In this document: positions 46,319 to 54,416 of the stretch, in pieces
Position numbering within the stretch: the stretch's first letter is position 1
Layout of the letters: each line of letters begins with the position of its first letter
NCBI GenBank assembly: GCA_947243845.1
Contig: CAMXIF010000001.1
Span: forward strand, 186,001 to 250,000
Reading direction: 5' to 3'
Source of the DNA: an uncultured bacterium
GTDB lineage: Bacteria; Bacillota; Clostridia; Lachnospirales; Lachnospiraceae
Length of the DNA stretch: 64,000 nucleotides
The notes under the pieces: generated by a model
Databases searched by the model: none
What the model was told of the DNA's origin: nothing
What the model saw: only the letters and a program-made list of their open reading frames with translations
Program-made: the position numbers and the translations under genes

Positions 46319-46346
46319 ATTTTACTATATTCAATATTTTATGCAA
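46319..46346 (-). promoter_or_regulatory. Promoter of the sortase gene
   Basis: Minus strand: TTGCAT (46341-46346), 16-base spacer, TAAAAT (46319-46324). Near-identical to the LRR promoter at 45000; the -35 box overlaps the last codons of the Rpn-type gene. Confidence 0.55.
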
Positions 46347-47238
46347 GTATTTCATGCTTTTCTTTTGCAGTTCTGTATACATCCAAAGTCACTCCGAGCG
46401 CTGCGCATGCCTGTTCCAGAGTGAGATTCAAATTATGCATGACATTTTCAATGTTGGATACCAGATTTTTTTCTATTCCCTTTTCTATGCCGTATAACTC
46501 GGCATCTTTCAGTCTACGCTGATAATCCAATCTCGCTTCATACTGCATACGTGCTCTTTCATCATCTGTCAATTCCTTCCACGTTAAGACACACTCTTCT
46601 ATTCCTTCATTTTTCTTTGCCAACATCATCACCTCCTCCCAACTTGTCGCCTTAAACATCTGCGCCCAATGATAGAGTTCAGGCATCTCTTCCTCGTCTT
46701 CCTTTTTCCCGAGTTGATTTAATTGTAACACATGAATTGACATTTTGTCACTATACTTATGTCCGGTATTATAATGATAAAAATAGTAATCAGTATATAG
46801 TTTTTCCGGAAACCCTTTCGGCGTAAAATCCAAAATGCCTATATGGATGGTCTTCTTTACATTTCTGTAGTTCTCACCTTTCTGCAAGTGGTCAAATTCC
46901 CTGCTCAGATATGTCAAAGATCTCTCCTCCCAGTCTCCTTCATCTTCTACCTGCATTTCAATATCGATGATTTTATTATTATTCATTTCAAGGCGAAGGT
47001 CTAATATCACCGATTTATCATTGATCACATCCCCTTCCCGAATCGGATTCAGCACTTTTACAGTCCGGATTTCTTCCAGCTTCATATCCAAAAACGCACA
47101 TAATAATCCTTTTAGCGCTTTCAAATTCTGCTGAAAAACCGTCTTGAATATAAAATCATTCGTTATCTTATACTGAATCTTTCCCTCCGTAAATTCCAGT
47201 TCTTTCTTCAGTATTCTCCCGTTTTCTTCTGTCTGCAT
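46339..47238 (-). CDS. Rpn-family PD-(D/E)XK nuclease (transposase-like)
   Basis: 299 residues. The N-terminal domain reads FIFKTVFQ...LKGLLCAFLD...NPIREGDVINDKSVILDLRLEMNNNKIIDIEMQ, the hallmark of the Rpn/PDDEXK-family proteins, with catalytic Asp and ExQ in place (D in ILDLRL, EMQ). Such proteins are DNA endonucleases that promote RecA-independent recombination and are common as scattered copies in gut Clostridia. The C-terminal helical part (YQRRLKDAELYGIEKGIEKN) resembles other members. The ATG at 47238 is preceded by GGGAGC. No flanking inverted repeats of a transposon were found. Confidence 0.82.
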   Translation of the reverse strand: MQTEENGRILKKELEFTEGKIQYKITNDFIFKTVFQQNLKALKGLLCAFLDMKLEEIRTVKVLNPIREGDVINDKSVILDLRLEMNNNKIIDIEMQVEDEGDWEERSLTYLSREFDHLQKGENYRNVKKTIHIGILDFTPKGFPEKLYTDYYFYHYNTGHKYSDKMSIHVLQLNQLGKKEDEEEMPELYHWAQMFKATSWEEVMMLAKKNEGIEECVLTWKELTDDERARMQYEARLDYQRRLKDAELYGIEKGIEKNLVSNIENVMHNLNLTLEQACAALGVTLDVYRTAKEKHEILA

Positions 47239-47340
47239 AATCTGCTCCCTTCTTTTCCCTGAAAATATCCCGCACAGATTATATAAGACAGTTCTGCTTT
47301 GGTATATCTCCAACTCAATCAGTTACTCTCTCGGAATCCC

Positions 47341-47438
47341 AGAGCGAAACGCTCTTTAAGATGTCCACAACGGACATTAGAATGACTTCTGTAGATTTTC
47401 CAAGTGAATTAAGCATATCATATCCACTTGGAATCTAC
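47341..47438. repeat. Cluster of three hairpins in the spacer before the Rpn gene
   Basis: AGAGCG/CGCTCT (47341-47355), ATGTCC/GGACAT (47361-47377), and a 14-base stem GTAGATT..CCAAGTG with CACTTGGAATCTAC (47391-47406, 47425-47438; a two-base bulge on the left arm). None has a clear T-run, so they are not obvious terminators. Together they cover most of the 229-base spacer between DUF4037 and Rpn genes. Confidence 0.5.
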
Positions 47439-47467
47439 AAGTATAAACTATTACAATCTTTTAATTC

Positions 47468-48409
47468 TTACAGCTTCTCCAGCACCATCCCAATATGATT
47501 CTGCAAAAAATTATCCTGCTGATCGGACAGTCCCTGCTCATTCAGCGTCTGCACCAAAATATTGCAGACCGCCTCGATGATCAGGACTCTTCCATCATTG
47601 GTATTCAGGTTATACACATACTCTGTGGCCGATACACCTTCCCAGGCCGATGCCGGATCCGGTATCTGATAAAGCAGATTAAGCATATCCCCTATCTCAG
47701 AGCAAGTCGCCAGATTACGCATGCCCCGATGCATCCACTTATAAAAAGGCGCATAGGTCCTGTTGAGTAGATAAACTAAGTGCATACTTTCTTTTACAAA
47801 TTCTGTAAGCGCCATCTCCGCCGCAATACGCTCCCCGCGCTTCATGGCACGAGCATAATTATACTGGCCCGCCTGGGCCGCTTTCGCCATGCTGTCAGCT
47901 ATCTTTCGAATCCACACACCGTGCGGGTAATACTGCATAAGCCCATCACGGATACTGCTGAATTGCCGCAGATGGTCTTCAAAAACCTTACCATTCACAG
48001 CCGTAGCCAGCATCTCTTCCGGAATGGCCAGCCATTCCATCTCTGTCTGCGGCAAGGAAGATCTGCCAATCATTTCCTCATAAAAATCTTCCAGACAAAG
48101 AATTCCTACCCTGCCTTTACCTTGTTCTTCTTCCATACGTGCGGCAAACCCTAAAAATTCCCTAGGCAGGGCGTCATAGGCTTCCTGCATTCTGGTGCTA
48201 TATTCTTGGTAGATTTCTCTGGGCAGCCAGATACAGAAAGATGGACCATAATCATGGTCCTTGGAGACATCATCATCAAATCCAAGGCACTCGGAGCCAT
48301 ATCCTACAAGTCCGGCAGCCGTCTGATCTTTAATCTGCCCAAACTGTTCAGCCAGCATCTTTCTGCCATAAGCCTCATAATATTTTTCTGCTAACTCCAG
48401 CCCTTTCAT
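47468..48409 (-). CDS. DUF4037 protein, predicted nucleotidyltransferase
   Basis: 313 residues. The N-terminal GLVGYGSECLGFDDDVSKDHDYGP (quoted by ends, about 33-56) fits the DUF4037 pattern, which resembles the GS..D.D nucleotidyltransferase motif. The rest is largely helical (about 170-310, with LAIPEEMLATAVNG and a long helical hairpin). Its biochemical role is unknown. Its ATG overlaps the TPR-protein stop by four bases (ATGA), so the two are made together, in the hflK-hflC-TPR-DUF4037 unit. Confidence 0.8.
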   Translation of the reverse strand: MKGLELAEKYYEAYGRKMLAEQFGQIKDQTAAGLVGYGSECLGFDDDVSKDHDYGPSFCIWLPREIYQEYSTRMQEAYDALPREFLGFAARMEEEQGKGRVGILCLEDFYEEMIGRSSLPQTEMEWLAIPEEMLATAVNGKVFEDHLRQFSSIRDGLMQYYPHGVWIRKIADSMAKAAQAGQYNYARAMKRGERIAAEMALTEFVKESMHLVYLLNRTYAPFYKWMHRGMRNLATCSEIGDMLNLLYQIPDPASAWEGVSATEYVYNLNTNDGRVLIIEAVCNILVQTLNEQGLSDQQDNFLQNHIGMVLEKL

Positions 48410-49266
48410 TTGCTATTCTTCTCCATCACTTCTCTGGCTTTGTCCAAATATCTTGTCTGTCCCGATACATCCCCCATCCGCTCACAGACGGCCGCACAAT
48501 TCTCACAAAGGACACCATAACTTACATTCTCACCATAGTGGAGTTTCACTTTCTCCAATGCCCGCTCATAGTATGACAACGCCTTATCATATTCTTCCAT
48601 CCGATAGCAGGCTTCTCCCATACCGGCCAGCGCACCGCTGTAGTGTTCGTCAGAACCCGTTCCATCCTTCTCAAAGATAGCAAGCGCCCGCTCTAAAAGT
48701 CCCCTGGCCTGTCCCGGTTCTGATACTTTAAAGTATACAAGCGCCAGGTTTGTGAGGCTCACTGCGGTCTGTATCTCACCGCCCTCTATCTTCTCCATGA
48801 TTGCTAACGCCTTTCTGGCACAGGTGATTGCCTCCTCGTTTTCTTCCATTTTCTCAAGCAGGATACTCATATTATTATAGAGCCCGGCATAACGATAATC
48901 ATCTGGCGGAATCATCCCTTCATAAATCTGCAATGCCTGTTTATACAGCCGCAGGGCCTGGGCATAGTCCCCGCCCGCCCGGTAAGCAGTGGCTGCGTTT
49001 AGAAGGGTGGTGGCAAAATGTTCCGTATGATCTAACTTTAATTCTTCCATCAAAAGAAGTACGTCCTCAGCCGCCACATAAGCTTTCCCAAAGGCGGATG
49101 TACTGCGGTAGAAACCTATCATCTCATTACATATGGAAATATAGGCTGCATAATCTTCCTCCTCTTTCGCCTGTGCCAGTGAAGATTCCAGGAAAGGATC
49201 AATCTCAGCAATCTCATTCTTTTCAAAGTAGGAATCCAATGTGGCGAAAAAAGTATCAATGTTCAT
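48406..49266 (-). CDS. Tetratricopeptide-repeat protein
   Basis: 286 residues, almost all of it TPR helices: several 34-residue units with the W/Y-L-G-Y-A-F pattern (NAATAYRAGGDYAQALRLYK, LYNNMSILLEKMEENEEAI, LAGMGEACYRMEEYDKALSYY). It has no signal peptide, so it is cytoplasmic and most likely a protein-protein scaffold. It is coupled by overlap with the DUF4037 gene, which suggests they form a complex. The ATG at 49266 has AGAGGGG 9 bases before it. Confidence 0.85.
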   Translation of the reverse strand: MNIDTFFATLDSYFEKNEIAEIDPFLESSLAQAKEEEDYAAYISICNEMIGFYRSTSAFGKAYVAAEDVLLLMEELKLDHTEHFATTLLNAATAYRAGGDYAQALRLYKQALQIYEGMIPPDDYRYAGLYNNMSILLEKMEENEEAITCARKALAIMEKIEGGEIQTAVSLTNLALVYFKVSEPGQARGLLERALAIFEKDGTGSDEHYSGALAGMGEACYRMEEYDKALSYYERALEKVKLHYGENVSYGVLCENCAAVCERMGDVSGQTRYLDKAREVMEKNSK

Positions 49267-49303
49267 AAATACCATCCCCTCTCAATTTTCTGCAATCAAC
49301 TCA

Positions 49304-50347
49304 TCAATATCTGCCGTTAAAAATCTGTGCAATTGGCGAATCATCCGATAAAATCACGGTCTTGTTATCTCCAACCATACTCTCCTTCAGGGCATCTAAT
49401 GCACGCACGAAGGAATAAAAGTCTGTTTTCTCCGGATCGGAATAGGCGTCCGACAGTATCCGCATATACTCGGCCTCCCCTTCCGCAATAGTCGCCTCCG
49501 CTTTTGCCTTGGCATCAGAAAGCATGATAGACACTTCTTTATCCGTGGTGTTCTCTATCTTCTTAGCCTCTGACTTACCTTCCGCCGTATACTGCGCCGC
49601 AATATTACCGCGTTCTGAGATCATACGGGTATAGACAGCCTGTTTGTTATCGTCCGGCAGGTCTAATTTCTTGACTTCTACGGCCACGATCTCGATACCG
49701 TACTGTTCTTCCACATGGTTGATCTGCGCCATAATCTCTTCCGTCAGGGAAGTAATCTCAATTACTTCCTCCTCCTGGGAAAGATTCAGATCATTGCCTA
49801 TCACATCATTCTCTACCTCTGCCACCGTGATGGTCATTTTACCGTCACGGCTTCTGATGACTTCATCCTGTTTCATATTGGAAATTGTATTCTTGGCCGC
49901 ATTATAGACAATGGCATCGATACGCCCCTCTGCATTGCCAACAGAGCAGCTCAGAGTCTGGGCGAATTTCAACGGATCCGTCACATGCCAGAGAACGTAA
50001 CTGTCCACAATCATAGTCTTTTTGTCCGAAGTGATCACATCAGATGCCGGCAGGTCATAAATCAAGAGTTCCTTGGGCACCGTATCCACAGATTCAATAA
50101 ACGGAATCTTAAAACTAAGTCCCGGCACTGTCACTACTCTGTCCACACGTCCAAACTGTCTCACCAGCTTAAACTGATTCTGTCTGGTTACCACCATACT
50201 GTTGAGCAAAAGAAATAACGCCAGCAATGCAATCGCACCTAACACCAGCCCGGATTTGGAATTCTTCTCTTTTCTATTTTTCTTCTTTGTACCGTTCGAA
50301 TTAAAATATTCCACATTATCATTGTTGTTCTGTTTATATTCCGCCAT
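49304..50347 (-). CDS. hflC: Protease modulator HflC (SPFH family)
   Basis: 347 residues. A short charged cytoplasmic N-terminus, one membrane helix (about 30-50, LVLGAIALLALFLLLNSMVV), then the SPFH/Band-7 domain (VRQFGRVDRVVTVPGLSFKIPFIE) and a coiled-coil tail rich in Ala/Glu (KAKAEATIAEGEAEYMRIL). HflC pairs with HflK to form a cage around the FtsH protease in other bacteria. The ATG follows the hflK stop by 2 bases. Confidence 0.9.
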   Translation of the reverse strand: MAEYKQNNNDNVEYFNSNGTKKKNRKEKNSKSGLVLGAIALLALFLLLNSMVVTRQNQFKLVRQFGRVDRVVTVPGLSFKIPFIESVDTVPKELLIYDLPASDVITSDKKTMIVDSYVLWHVTDPLKFAQTLSCSVGNAEGRIDAIVYNAAKNTISNMKQDEVIRSRDGKMTITVAEVENDVIGNDLNLSQEEEVIEITSLTEEIMAQINHVEEQYGIEIVAVEVKKLDLPDDNKQAVYTRMISERGNIAAQYTAEGKSEAKKIENTTDKEVSIMLSDAKAKAEATIAEGEAEYMRILSDAYSDPEKTDFYSFVRALDALKESMVGDNKTVILSDDSPIAQIFNGRY

Positions 50348-50349
50348 GA

Positions 50350-51372
50350 TTATTCCTCCTCCCCTTCCACATTGCCATCTGTATTTCCACTGCCAGCCTC
50401 ATCATTTATGGACGAGTCATTATCCGAAACAAAACTGTCCAGGGGCAGCACTGTGCTGGTATTTCCATCTGCACTCTGAATGACCACCTTGATTTCCGGC
50501 AGGATATCTTCCACAGCTTCATAGAACATACGCTTCTTCGTTACTTCCGGATACTTGGCATACTCTTCATACATGGCATTGAACCTTGCCACCTGACCAT
50601 TTGCCTCATTAATTCTCTGCTGTTTGGTCGCCTCCGCATCCTGCAGGATCTTATCGGATTCCGCTTCCGCACCCGGTATCTGTTCATTGCGGTACTTATT
50701 GGCATTGTTTAACGCCGTTTCTTTCCCCTGTTTGGCTGTCTCCACTTCCTTAAAGGCATTTTCCACCTCCGTAGTGGGAGGTGTTGCATCCTGAATCGTT
50801 ATATTGACTAACTGGATACCGATATCATAATCTTCCAATTTGTCCAAAATCATCTGCTTGATGTTGGCCTGAATCTCATTTTTACCTGTGGTAAGTACAC
50901 TGTCAACCGTATAAGAACCAATGGTCGTCCTAATACAATTCTGGGCGATATTCTTTAAGATCAGCTCCGGATTCTCAGAAGCATACAGGGCCTTTACCGG
51001 ATCTGTCACCCGATACTCCGCATAGAAATCCACATAGATAAAATTATAATCAGACGTGATCATCAGCGCATCTTCCATCTCCTCTCCGATGTCCTGCTGG
51101 TAACCAATACTGAATCCCTGAATCGTAGTGTTTACTTTCGTGACCGTCTGAATAAACGGTATCTTAAAGTGAAGGCCAGGTGTTGTAACTGCTTTGGGGG
51201 AACCGAATGTAGATACAACTGCCTGTTCTTCCTCTTGAATGGAATAATAGGAGTTATTGACCACTAAAAATAACACCACGACTGCTATTATGATTTTAAA
51301 CCCTGTCAGCCATTTTCCCATTTGCACTTTATCCGGAACGTTTTCTCTCATCTTTCTATTCTGTCCAAACAT
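50350..51372 (-). CDS. hflK: FtsH-protease modulator HflK (SPFH family)
   Basis: 340 residues. One membrane helix (about 25-43, FKIIIAVVVLFLVVNNSYYS) is followed by the SPFH domain (EEEQAVVSTFGSPKAVTTPGLHFK) with VNITIQDATPPTEV-like IQLVNITIQDATPPTTEVENAF, a segment typical of HflK. The C-terminal tail is acidic and disordered. AAGGAGGAG precedes the ATG. It is the first gene of the hflK-hflC-TPR-DUF4037 unit, divergent from the histidine phosphatase gene. Confidence 0.9.
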   Translation of the reverse strand: MFGQNRKMRENVPDKVQMGKWLTGFKIIIAVVVLFLVVNNSYYSIQEEEQAVVSTFGSPKAVTTPGLHFKIPFIQTVTKVNTTIQGFSIGYQQDIGEEMEDALMITSDYNFIYVDFYAEYRVTDPVKALYASENPELILKNIAQNCIRTTIGSYTVDSVLTTGKNEIQANIKQMILDKLEDYDIGIQLVNITIQDATPPTTEVENAFKEVETAKQGKETALNNANKYRNEQIPGAEAESDKILQDAEATKQQRINEANGQVARFNAMYEEYAKYPEVTKKRMFYEAVEDILPEIKVVIQSADGNTSTVLPLDSFVSDNDSSINDEAGSGNTDGNVEGEEE

Positions 51373-51500
51373 GATCTCCTCCTTCGACCCATCACAACTC
51401 TTCAGACAATCCTAAAATTCTCTGTTTTCTTCTGTAGGGTATCTATGTTATTATATATCATGACTACAAAAAAAACTAATTAAAATTTACTAAAAAGAAT

Positions 51501-51566
51501 AAAAAATCCAACCATGCTCGATTATAAATTCTGCTTCACAGACTCGAATATGTGTTGGAATTTCCC
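51501..51566 (+). repeat. Dispersed hairpin element, copy B
   Basis: Core TTCTGCTTCACAGACTCGAA and TATGTGTTGGAATTT at 51529-51563 match copy A (31164-31204) and copy C (10848-10886). Outer arms AAATCCAAC (51504-51512) and GTTGGAATTT (51553-51562) close a long hairpin. It lies in the leader of the histidine phosphatase gene, in the same orientation as copy A before the ABC-F gene. Confidence 0.5.
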
Positions 51567-51600
51567 ATATTATAAATAATTTGGAAAGGTGGATTTATAC

Positions 51601-52347
51601 ATGAGAATCATTTTTATCAGACATGGAGATCCAGATTATCAGAATGATGCGCTGACAGAAAAGGGGATCCGCGAAGCAAAGCTGCTCTCCGAACGGGTAG
51701 CAAAATGGGATAACATTACGCAATTTTATTGTTCTCCTCTGGGACGGGCCCGACAGACCGCATCCTATTCTCTGGAAAAAACCGGCCGGGAAGCCATCAC
51801 CTATGAATGGCTTAAGGAGTTTTCCTATTTTATTGATGATCCTGTGACCGGACGCCACGGTGTCCCCTGGGATTTCATGCCTGAATACTGGACCAAGATC
51901 CCGCAGATGTATGAGAAGGATGGCTGGAAAGAGACTGCCGTTTATCGTTCCAATCCGGAGCTTCTGCCTGCTTATGAAGAAGTTTGTGAAGGATTAGACA
52001 ATCTGCTCGCCTCTTATGGTTATAAAAGGCGTAACAACTGTTATATCGCTGAGCCAAAAGAAACAAAAGCATGTGATATCACCGGAAATAATCAGGATAC
52101 TATCGTCATTTTCTGCCATCTGGGCATCACTTGCATGATGATGAGTCATCTTCTTGGCATCTCTCCGGCCCTCTTACTGCATGGCTTCTATCTTGCGCCC
52201 ACTTCTGTTACTGTTCTGGCCTCTGAAGAAAGGATGAACAGCAATGCTTATTTTCGGGTACAGGTGATGGGAGATACCACACACCTGCTCCAAGGCGGTG
52301 AACCCATCTCTGCCGTAGGATATTTCACGGACGTATTCCAGGGATAA
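51601..52347 (+). CDS. Histidine phosphatase (phosphoglycerate mutase-like)
   Basis: 248 residues. The N-terminal RHG motif (FIRHGDPDY, catalytic His in RHG) and later CSPLGRARQTA, plus FCHLGI near 180 for the second His, identify the histidine phosphatase superfamily. The mid-region (KEFSYFIDDPVTGRHGVPW) is not typical of glycolytic enzymes, so the substrate is unknown. The ATG at 51601 follows AAAGGTGG with 8 bases between; an upstream in-frame ATG at 51589 lacks a site. Confidence 0.88.
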   Translation: MRIIFIRHGDPDYQNDALTEKGIREAKLLSERVAKWDNITQFYCSPLGRARQTASYSLEKTGREAITYEWLKEFSYFIDDPVTGRHGVPWDFMPEYWTKIPQMYEKDGWKETAVYRSNPELLPAYEEVCEGLDNLLASYGYKRRNNCYIAEPKETKACDITGNNQDTIVIFCHLGITCMMMSHLLGISPALLLHGFYLAPTSVTVLASEERMNSNAYFRVQVMGDTTHLLQGGEPISAVGYFTDVFQG

Positions 52348-52360
52348 ATACATTTACACA

Positions 52361-52405
52361 AAAACGATTCGAGGTGCCGCTTTATGGCTCACCCCGAATC
52401 GTTTT
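52361..52405. terminator. Bidirectional terminator between the histidine phosphatase gene and trpS
   Basis: AAAACGATTCGAGGTG (left) pairs with CACCCCGAATCGTTTT (right) around a short loop. TTTTCTAG follows on the plus strand and TTTTTG on the minus strand, so both converging genes can end here. Confidence 0.85.
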
Positions 52406-52439
52406 CTAGTTTTCTATCATATTCCTGCAACACTGCCAT

Positions 52440-53444
52440 TTAGCGCACTCTGTCAGGAAATCCCACCTTACGCTGTACTTTCCGCAGTGTCTTCGTTGCA
52501 TAATAGTTTGCTTTCTCCGCATTTTCCTTAATGATCTTATCAATGTAATCTTTATTTTTGACAAGATCTTCATATCTATCCTGCAAAGGTTTCAGGACGC
52601 TGACAACAGCCTCTCCAACCGCCATTTTAAAATCCCCATATCCCTTACCTTCAAATTCCTTCTCCGTCTCTTCCGGCGTTTTGCCCATGCAGGCACAATA
52701 TATATCTATCAGATTGCGGATACCAGGCTGTTCCTCCCGATAGCACACCCTTGCCTCCGAATCTGTCACTGCACGCTTAAACTTGCGGATGATTGTATCC
52801 GGATCATCCATCAGATAAATGCTGGCATTGGCATTTTCATCTGATTTAGACATCTTCTTCTCCGGGTTCTGAAGGCTCATGACCCTTGCTCCGGCTTTAC
52901 CGATATAAGGTTCCGGAATGGTAAATACATCCCCATATATCGCATTAAAACGTTGTGCGATATCCCGAGTGATCTCCAGATGCTGCAACTGATCCTTGCC
53001 CACCGGCACCACATCAGCCTGGTACAACAAAATGTCCGCCGCCATCAGTACAGGATATGTAAATAACCCGGCATTGATATTATCTGCATGCTTGGCCGCC
53101 TTATCCTTAAACTGCGTCATACGGTTTAACTCACCCATATAAGTAAAACAGTTCAAAATCCAGGAAAGTTCTGCATGTCCTGATACATGGGACTGATAAT
53201 AAAGATAATTCTTCTCCGGATCGATTCCCGCCGCAATATAGAGCGTCAGCAGATTTCTTGCTCGTTTCCTGAGTTCTGCCGGATCCTGTCTTACGGTGAT
53301 GGAATGCAGATCAACCACCGAATAAAAACACTGGTACTCATCACAGAGCGTCACCCAATTCTTCAATGCGCCCAGATAATTTCCCAGTGTCAGATTGCCC
53401 GTAGCCTGCATCCCACTGAATAGCACCTTTTTTCCATCTATCAT
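52440..53444 (-). CDS. trpS: Tryptophan-tRNA ligase
   Basis: 334 residues, the usual length for TrpS. The HIGH-type motif is TGNLTLGNYLGAL and the KMSKS motif is KKMSKSDEN, with SILNCFTYMGELNRMTQFK-like core segments. It charges tRNA-Trp. The open frame runs 29 codons further up, but the ATG at 53444 (KVLFSGMQ follows) has GGAGG 8 bases before it and fits the family's N-terminus. No T-box leader is seen. Confidence 0.96.
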   Translation of the reverse strand: MIDGKKVLFSGMQATGNLTLGNYLGALKNWVTLCDEYQCFYSVVDLHSITVRQDPAELRKRARNLLTLYIAAGIDPEKNYLYYQSHVSGHAELSWILNCFTYMGELNRMTQFKDKAAKHADNINAGLFTYPVLMAADILLYQADVVPVGKDQLQHLEITRDIAQRFNAIYGDVFTIPEPYIGKAGARVMSLQNPEKKMSKSDENANASIYLMDDPDTIIRKFKRAVTDSEARVCYREEQPGIRNLIDIYCACMGKTPEETEKEFEGKGYGDFKMAVGEAVVSVLKPLQDRYEDLVKNKDYIDKIIKENAEKANYYATKTLRKVQRKVGFPDRVR

Positions 53445-53492
53445 TTTCATAGCCTCCTCATTTACGCTTGTACCAAAAATCAGTTTATCATC

Positions 53493-53525
53493 GCCCTTTC
53501 TTTTCGTCAACCGAAAAGAAAGGGC
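53493..53525 (-). promoter_or_regulatory. Strong hairpin between the Cys-rich gene and trpS
   Basis: Perfect 14-base arms GCCCTTTCTTTTCG and CGAAAAGAAAGGGC with a 5-base loop. On the minus strand a short T-run (TTTTT) comes only about 13 bases later, so it may be a weak terminator or a processing/attenuation structure in front of trpS. Confidence 0.5.
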
Positions 53526-53531
53526 ATGCAA

Positions 53532-53759
53532 TTACTTCTCTTCACAGCCACAGGTAGCGCCGTTTCCACTAAATGGTCTCGACTCAAAACGCGGCTCAAA
53601 CCTGGGTTCCTCACATGGACATGGTTCCGGCTCCCTGTTACAACAGGGCGGTTTGGGCGGTTCTACTTCACAACCGCAACCTCTATCTGCCTGACAGCAG
53701 CTGCCATTGCCGTTCTGTCCACAGAAAAATAACAATAGAAGGATCCAACAACAATTCAT
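53532..53759 (-). CDS. Small cysteine-rich protein
   Basis: 75 residues with 13 cysteines, mostly as CC or CxC pairs (SCCQ, GCGCE, PPCCN, PCPCE, CGCEE), and a hydrophobic start (WILLLLFF). The composition resembles the Cys-rich small proteins named chorion-like in some Clostridia genomes. It could bind metal or be cross-linked in the spore or envelope; no function can be assigned. An AAGGAG site lies 9 bases before the ATG, which supports translation. It lies 87 bases before trpS. Confidence 0.65.
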   Translation of the reverse strand: MNCCWILLLLFFCGQNGNGSCCQADRGCGCEVEPPKPPCCNREPEPCPCEEPRFEPRFESRPFSGNGATCGCEEK

Positions 53760-53856
53760 AAGGTCTCATCTCCTTTTTTTCTCATACCATATCCTATGCA
53801 ATCCCAAAGGAGACGCCACTTGTCCTGTTGTCCTTATTATACTTTATACTCTATTG

Positions 53857-54408
53857 TTATCTTATCTTTTTATGTCTGGAAAGTATCCTTGTCCGAATAT
53901 AGCAAAATGTCTTCTCTTCCCCTTTTTCCGCCAGCATATGCAGTAAAAATTCCAGCATTCTTTTAGTCTTCGGGTGCAGCGGCGGCGGTGTTTTGGCTGA
54001 CATATAATAGTCCAAAGGATCCTGATCTTTATAAGCTCCCTTATGATATACCTTACAGGCTGCCACTCTGTCCACGAACATTTCAATGATATAACGTGTT
54101 GGCATCGGAGCCGGCGCCATACCGCCCTCAATATCGCGGGTGCTGTAATCAATCCAGTATTCGTAATGATGCTTGTTGCGTCCCTTGTGATGCAGCCACG
54201 CCGAAGAATAACCGACCCGCTCCCGTTCCGCATTGTTGGGGCTTCTATCTCCCTGCCAGTATCTGGCACCCACCAGGAACTCTGCGGGACTATATTTGGA
54301 AAGATCATGCAAAATTCCCTGCCTGTAGAGGCCTACCTGAAAACATCCCTGCATGACCAGCCATTTATGATATGTGATCGTCTTAAAGTGTTCCCAAGCC
54401 TTATTCAT
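53857..54408 (-). CDS. DUF5662 protein, HD-like fold candidate
   Basis: 183 residues. The pattern GILHDLSKYSPAEF and later HHKGRNKHHYEYW, with further acidic residues (MPTRYIIEMFVDRVAACKVY), resembles a metal-binding HD-type hydrolase arrangement (H..HD..HH..D). The family has no known substrate. The ATG at 54408 is preceded by GAGGAG; four upstream codons are dropped. It follows the GH13-like gene by 8 bases, so the two are cotranscribed. Confidence 0.75.
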   Translation of the reverse strand: MNKAWEHFKTITYHKWLVMQGCFQVGLYRQGILHDLSKYSPAEFLVGARYWQGDRSPNNAERERVGYSSAWLHHKGRNKHHYEYWIDYSTRDIEGGMAPAPMPTRYIIEMFVDRVAACKVYHKGAYKDQDPLDYYMSAKTPPPLHPKTKRMLEFLLHMLAEKGEEKTFCYIRTRILSRHKKIR

Positions 54409-54416
54409 AAATCTCC

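Noticed and set aside
46339..47238. Complete insertion sequence around the Rpn gene
   Set aside because: No terminal inverted repeats or target duplications could be paired on both sides; only the nuclease gene and unrelated hairpins are present.
53445..53531. T-box leader before trpS
   Set aside because: The spacer is under 100 bases and lacks the T-box sequence TGGnACCGCG; only a plain stem is present.
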